Assembly (NCBI GenBank): GCA_034411955.1
Contig: DAOUMF010000194.1
Coordinates: forward strand, 1-9,106
DNA length: 9,106 bases
Direction of reading: 5' to 3'
Origin: DAOUMF01 sp034411955
GTDB lineage: Bacteria; Chloroflexota; Dehalococcoidia; SM23-28-2; RBG-16-64-32
A program made the translations under genes and the position numbers. Below the pieces are notes generated by a model. It had not been told where the DNA came from. It ran no database searches and saw only the letters and a program-made list of their open reading frames with translations. Shown here one piece after another: positions 5,329 to 9,106 of the stretch (position 1 is its first letter; each line of letters begins with the position of its first letter).

Positions 5329-6583
5329 CGCGGTTGCCGCCGGAGCCGACAGCGCCGCGCAGGCGTGGATCGGAGATGTCGCGGAAGGCGTCACCCAGCA
5401 TGTTGAACCCCAGCACAACTAGGCTCAGGGCCAGGCCGGGGAAGAAGACAGGCCACCAGTTACCGGCAAGGGCTTGCTCACGGTTAGGGCCGGTGAGATC
5501 GGCGCCCCAGGAAGGGGTAGGCGCGGGCACGCCGATGCCGAGGAAGCTGATGGCGGCCTCGGCCAGTATGGCGATGGGGAGAGTGATGCTGGCCAGGATG
5601 ACGACCAGGGCGACGACGTTGGGGAAGATGTGGTGCCACATGATGCGGGCGTCGCTCGCGCCCAGAGCCCGGGCCGCCTCGATGTAGGCATTCTCCTTGA
5701 TAGAGAGCACGGCCCCACGGATGACCCTGGCCACGCTGGCGATGACGGCCACACCGATGGCCAAGGAGAGGATGAAGATGTCGAGGAAGAAGGGGACTCC
5801 CAGGAAGCTTCCCTCAGGCACCGGCGTGTCTTCGGCCAGAAACTTTCGGAAGGCCGATGTCTCATCGCCGACGACGGTGACGATGGCCAGCAGCAGGACG
5901 ATCGCGGGGAAGGCCAGGAGCACGTCAACGGAGCGCTGGATCAGGCTATCCACGAAGTGGCCGAGGTAGCCGGAGACAACCCCCAGGAAGGCGCCGATAG
6001 TGACGCCGAAGAGGATGGAGACCATACCGATCATGAGGGAGATGCGGGCCCCAAAGATGGTACGGCTGAAGACATCCCTACCCAGGCCATCGGTGCCGAA
6101 GGGGTGACTCCAGGAGGGCCCTTCAAACACTTCATCGACGATCTCCAGGGAGGCGCCAGCCTCATGCGGGGCGGCGACCGATCCTCCTGTCCCACGCCCG
6201 ACCATCAATGAATCGGGTTCTATTATCATGATGTACATCTTCTCATCGTCTATGGTGAAGGCTCCGCCAGGTCCTAGGTTCAGCTTGCCAGAGTACGAAA
6301 TAGGCAAGGTGGTCTGTGCAGCGTCAATTGAGGAACTGAGCTGTGCCACCGTTTGGGGAGCACGGTCGATAGCCTGAGGGTTGTAGGGCGTGATGCCAAA
6401 CTTGAGGCCAAACGCATCGACATCGGCGAAGATGCCGGCGAAGAGGAGGAGGCCGACGGTGAGAAGACCGAACAGGCCCAGGGGGTGCTGACGGGCCAGG
6501 TTGAGCAGCCTTCGCCGCAACGGAGGCCGCTCTAGCCTCGCCTCTTCTTCCAGCCCCAGGGGGACAGCGATTTCGCGAGCCAT
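5321..6583 (-). CDS. ABC transporter permease, DppC/OppC type, with inserted extracytoplasmic domain
   Basis: One of the two membrane subunits of a peptide/nickel-type importer. It is 420 residues, against about 280-320 for the family. N-terminal cytoplasmic tail, TM1 (about 35-53), then a large outer segment. The permease core starts with SHPFGTDGLGRDVFSRTIFGAR (159-180, span) and has TM helices at about 185-205, 217-238, 268-290, 322-350 and 380-400. The EAA loop that docks the ATPase is EAARALGASDARIMWHHIFPN (302-322). Residues about 79-150 are extra: TTLPIS, AFTIDDEKMYIMII, DSLMVGRGTGG and AAPHEAGA form a short beta domain like repeats of phage-tail and surface proteins. A second extra loop lies at about 239-262. 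ATG at 6583 has GAGG 6 nt upstream, overlapping the stop of the preceding permease gene, so the two are coupled. Last gene of the operon in view. Confidence 0.93.
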   Translation of the reverse strand: MAREIAVPLGLEEEARLERPPLRRRLLNLARQHPLGLFGLLTVGLLLFAGIFADVDAFGLKFGITPYNPQAIDRAPQTVAQLSSSIDAAQTTLPISYSGKLNLGPGGAFTIDDEKMYIMIIEPDSLMVGRGTGGSVAAPHEAGASLEIVDEVFEGPSWSHPFGTDGLGRDVFSRTIFGARISLMIGMVSILFGVTIGAFLGVVSGYLGHFVDSLIQRSVDVLLAFPAIVLLLAIVTVVGDETSAFRKFLAEDTPVPEGSFLGVPFFLDIFILSLAIGVAVIASVARVIRGAVLSIKENAYIEAARALGASDARIMWHHIFPNVVALVVILASITLPIAILAEAAISFLGIGVPAPTPSWGADLTGPNREQALAGNWWPVFFPGLALSLVVLGFNMLGDAFRDISDPRLRGAVGSGGNRGP

Positions 6584-6592
6584 GGTATGCCT

Positions 6593-7552
6593 CTAGGCGT
6601 AACGGATCCTGGGGTCAAGCCAGCCGTAGGCGATGTCTACGAGCAGGTTGGCCACGACATAGGCGATGGCGAAGACAAAAGTCAAGCTCATCACGACGAA
6701 AATGTCTCTGCGGATGACGGACTCCACCACCCAGAAGCCGAGGCCGTTAAGGGCGAAGACGCGCTCGACGAGGACAGCGCCGCCGATCAGAGTTCCGACC
6801 TGAAGGCCGACGACGGTGACGACGGGGATGAGGGCGTTCTTGAGGGCGTGACGGATGACCACCGTCCTCTCCCGCAGGCCCTTGGACCAGGCGGTGCGGA
6901 TGTAGTCGTTTCGCAACACCTCCAGCATGGAGGAGCGGGTGAGGCGCATGATGCCGGCAGCTATGGCCAGGGCGAGGACCAACGATGGGAAGATGAATTG
7001 CTGTAGGTTGACCCAAGGGTCATCGAAGAACGGGACGTAGCCGTGCGCGAACTGGGGAGGAGTCCAGCCGAACCAGGCGAGGCCGAAGGTGATGACCAGG
7101 ATACCGAGCCAGAAGGAAGGGATGGACAGCCAGAGGACACTGGCGACGCGAGCTATGAAGTCGAGTGGGGTGCCGGGCCGGATGGCCGAGAGGACACCTG
7201 GGGGTATGCCGAGGACGAGGGAAAAGATGATTGCCATGATAACGATCTCACCGGTGATGGGAAGCCGCTGCTCCAGGCCGGTAGTCACAGGGAGATCACT
7301 TTCGGTTAGGGACTTGCCGAAATCGGCCTTTAGGACGATGTTCTTGAGCCAGTCACCGTACTGCTCGTACCAGGGCCTGTCCAGGCCCTGGTCATGGCGG
7401 ATGTCCTCCAATACCTCATCAGTGCAGCCGAAGCCGCAGGTGAGAACGGCGGCGTCGCCAGGGATGATGCGGAACATGGCGAAGGTGAGGAAGGAGACGC
7501 CCACCATTATGGGCACGAGGAGCAGCAGGCGGCGGATGATATACTCATACAT
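6593..7552 (-). CDS. ABC transporter permease, DppB/OppB type
   Basis: The partner membrane subunit of the importer, 319 residues, normal length. It starts with the typical MYEYIIRRLLLLVPIMVGVS, giving TM1, then RIIPGDAA. The outer loop follows, with the usual GLDRPWYEQYGDWL and ADFGKSL. Further helices lie at about 101-122, 135-160, 187-205, 240-262 and 286-308. The ATPase-docking EAA-like loop is RTAWSKGLRERTVVIRHALKNALIP (219-243, span), followed by GGAVLVERVFALNGLG, a family hallmark. The C-terminus DPRIRYA is typical. A CGFGC pair of cysteines (C39, C43) in the first outer loop is not usual. The gene starts 43 nt after the binding-protein gene with a weak ribosome binding site and ends 9 nt before the DppC-type gene, so it belongs to the same operon. 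Confidence 0.95.
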   Translation of the reverse strand: MYEYIIRRLLLLVPIMVGVSFLTFAMFRIIPGDAAVLTCGFGCTDEVLEDIRHDQGLDRPWYEQYGDWLKNIVLKADFGKSLTESDLPVTTGLEQRLPITGEIVIMAIIFSLVLGIPPGVLSAIRPGTPLDFIARVASVLWLSIPSFWLGILVITFGLAWFGWTPPQFAHGYVPFFDDPWVNLQQFIFPSLVLALAIAAGIMRLTRSSMLEVLRNDYIRTAWSKGLRERTVVIRHALKNALIPVVTVVGLQVGTLIGGAVLVERVFALNGLGFWVVESVIRRDIFVVMSLTFVFAIAYVVANLLVDIAYGWLDPRIRYA

Positions 7553-7595
7553 TGATCGTTCGCCCGGCGACCATCCTTGTTGATACTATCGGCGG

Positions 7596-9106
7596 CTACG
7601 CGGTGTCAAGCCAGATGTCCGTGCCGGGGGGGCCGGCATCGGGTAAGATTTCCAGACCGATGTTGGTGGGGGTGGTGGCGACGTGAACGCGCTTCCAGCG
7701 AGCGTCGTACTCGAAGCCGCCGGTGAGGGTGAGCTGCGGCCCGTGCTCCGGCAGGATCATCCGCTGGGCCTTCAGGATGATCTCCCTGCGCTTGTCCTCA
7801 TCGAACTCCTCGGCCTGAGCGTCAATGAGGACATCGAGATCGGGGTTGGTGTAATTGGTCCAGTTGCCGGTGCCGGTGACCCCCTTGGAGTGGTAGAAGG
7901 CGAGAGGCCGATCGGGCTCGGAGTAGGGGAGGTTGGGGAAGAAGGCCATGTCGAAGTTGCCGGGCAGGATGGTGGAGCTGATGAAGGCGCCGAGTTCAAC
8001 CTCGTCGAGTTGAATGTCGATACCGACGCGGCTGAGCTGGTCCTTGATGAGGACGGCGGTATCAATAACCTGGGTGGCGCCGGTGATCTTGGGTAGCTTC
8101 ATCTTTACCTTGAAGCCGTCCGGGAGGCCGGCCTCCGCCAGGAGTTGCTTGGCCCGCTCCGGGTCGTAGCGATAGAAGGTGCGCAGCTCGTCCTGGGGAA
8201 GCGCCCACTTGACCTGGGGCCACTGGATGGGGCCGTTGTAGAAGCCCTCACCGTCGTCGATCACGTTAATCATGTCGTCGCGGTCCAGGGCGAGATCGAT
8301 GGCTTCGCGCACCCTGATGTCGTTGAAGGGCGGCTTCTTAACCTTCATGTGGATGACGGGATAGAAGAGGGCAGGGTATTTGTCAACGTCGAAGCGACCG
8401 TCCTCCATGAGATTTTCGGCGTCCTCCCTGGTGAGGACGGCGCCGTTGATGTCGTGTTGGCCGGAGCGGAAGGCGGCGAGGAGAGACGAGCCTTCCGTGA
8501 TGACGATGATCTTAATCTCGTCCAGCCAGGGCCGGGGATTAAGGAAGAAGTTGGGGTGCTTCTTGAGCACTATGCGCTCGGAGCCGCGGAACTCCTCCAT
8601 CATGAAGGGGCCGCTGCCGAAGGCGAGCTGGCTGAGGCGAGTTTCGAATTGCTCTATGATCTTGGCGGGAACGATCGCCCAGGTGGGGTTGGCCATGTCC
8701 TGAAGGGCCGGGATGAAGGGGCGGGTTAGGACGATGTTGAAGGTGTAGGGGTCCGGCGTGTCAAGTCGTCCACCCTTTTCTGGTAGGAAGCGCTGGGGGT
8801 AGCGCTTGTCCGGAGCGGTAAGGGCCGTGCCGCGGCGAAGGAAGCTCTCCCTGCAATCCGTAGAGGTCAGCTCTTGGTCAGCGGCAGGGCCAACGGGCCA
8901 GTTCTTGACGCCCTGGCGGAGGGTGAAGTTGAAATGGAGGGGGTCTGGTAGCTCCATCTCGGTGACGAAGTTGTTGAGGACAGCTTCCTCGACGCTGGGC
9001 CGCCAGGAGTAGAGGTAGGTGTACAGGAGCATGTCGATGTCGAGACCGGTGAGGTCGATGTGGGGGTCGATGCCCAGGGCCTCGACGAGGCGTCCCTGGA
9101 TGATGC
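7596..9106 (-). CDS. ABC transporter solute-binding protein, family 5 (peptide/nickel type), N-terminus outside window
   Basis: C-terminal 502 residues or so of an extracytoplasmic substrate-binding protein that delivers ligand to the two permeases downstream. The reading frame runs open to the window edge (IIQGRLVEALGIDPHIDL precedes the first internal Met at 9032), so signal peptide and lipobox are not in view. Family 5 features in order: FTLRQGVKNW, PDPYTFNIVLTRPF, FGSGPFMMEEF (the GTGPY-type motif), ILKK-like HPNFFLNPRPWLDEI, FRSGQHDI, then NDIRVREAIDLALDRDDMINV, YDPERAKQLLAEAGLPDGF, ELGAFIS and DMAFFPNLPYSEPDRPLAFYHS, and a final TNPDLDVLIDAQ plus EDKRREIILKAQRMI. The ligand cannot be predicted; this family binds peptides, nickel chelates, sugars and others. 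The upstream position next to the permease genes is the standard order. Confidence 0.93.
   Translation of the reverse strand, partial: IIQGRLVEALGIDPHIDLTGLDIDMLLYTYLYSWRPSVEEAVLNNFVTEMELPDPLHFNFTLRQGVKNWPVGPAADQELTSTDCRESFLRRGTALTAPDKRYPQRFLPEKGGRLDTPDPYTFNIVLTRPFIPALQDMANPTWAIVPAKIIEQFETRLSQLAFGSGPFMMEEFRGSERIVLKKHPNFFLNPRPWLDEIKIIVITEGSSLLAAFRSGQHDINGAVLTREDAENLMEDGRFDVDKYPALFYPVIHMKVKKPPFNDIRVREAIDLALDRDDMINVIDDGEGFYNGPIQWPQVKWALPQDELRTFYRYDPERAKQLLAEAGLPDGFKVKMKLPKITGATQVIDTAVLIKDQLSRVGIDIQLDEVELGAFISSTILPGNFDMAFFPNLPYSEPDRPLAFYHSKGVTGTGNWTNYTNPDLDVLIDAQAEEFDEDKRREIILKAQRMILPEHGPQLTLTGGFEYDARWKRVHVATTPTNIGLEILPDAGPPGTDIWLDTA

Noticed and set aside
5474..6211. 245-codon plus-strand frame opposite the DppC-type permease
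   Set aside because: Runs of Asp/Glu/Gly with no recognisable motif; it mirrors the permease codons.
8145..8729. 194-codon plus-strand frame opposite the solute-binding protein
   Set aside because: Antisense shadow; the minus strand carries clear family 5 binding-protein motifs.

Overview
This is a high-GC bacterial chromosome segment with tightly packed genes on both strands. No rRNA, tRNA, CRISPR array, transposase or phage gene was recognised. The gene mix is a type IVb (Flp) pilin beside a sigma-70/ECF factor with a tiny overlapping partner, a SecD-like lipoprotein, a membrane-anchored FKBP and a peptide-type ABC transporter with enlarged permease loops. The style of several proteins suggests Chloroflexota, perhaps Dehalococcoidia or a relative. 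That is a taxonomic guess, since no marker gene is present.

Layout. (1) 49-1246, minus strand: ECF-like sigma factor, then an overlapping 76-aa protein in the position of an anti-sigma factor, then after a leader with a strong palindrome a 68-aa Flp pilin. (2) 1247-1512: divergent promoter region with a good sigma-A-type promoter facing right. (3) 1513-2654, plus strand: a nitroreductase-fold flavoprotein followed after 5 nt by an unrecognised 116-aa protein. (4) 2661-2969, minus strand: a small Trp/Arg-rich hypothetical, convergent with the previous gene. (5) 2970-3359: 390 nt with no supportable gene. (6) 3360-4193, minus strand, and 4398-5018, plus strand: a divergent pair made of a lipoprotein consisting only of a SecD-type extracytoplasmic domain and a membrane-anchored FKBP prolyl isomerase. 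(7) 5321-9106, minus strand: operon for a peptide/nickel-type ABC importer, with a solute-binding protein (cut by the window edge), a DppB/OppB-type permease and a DppC/OppC-type permease. No ATPase gene lies in the window.

How they may work together. The SecD-like lipoprotein and the FKBP both act outside the membrane and could share a role in the export or folding of secreted proteins. The importer genes form one transcription unit. The sigma/partner/pilin group may be a small regulatory and surface-structure unit, but no promoter motif ties the sigma factor to the pilin. The most unusual features are a beta-type domain resembling repeats of phage-tail and surface proteins inserted in an outer loop of the DppC-type permease, in a locally AT-richer stretch, and the SecD ectodomain that has lost all of SecD's membrane helices and gained a lipobox.
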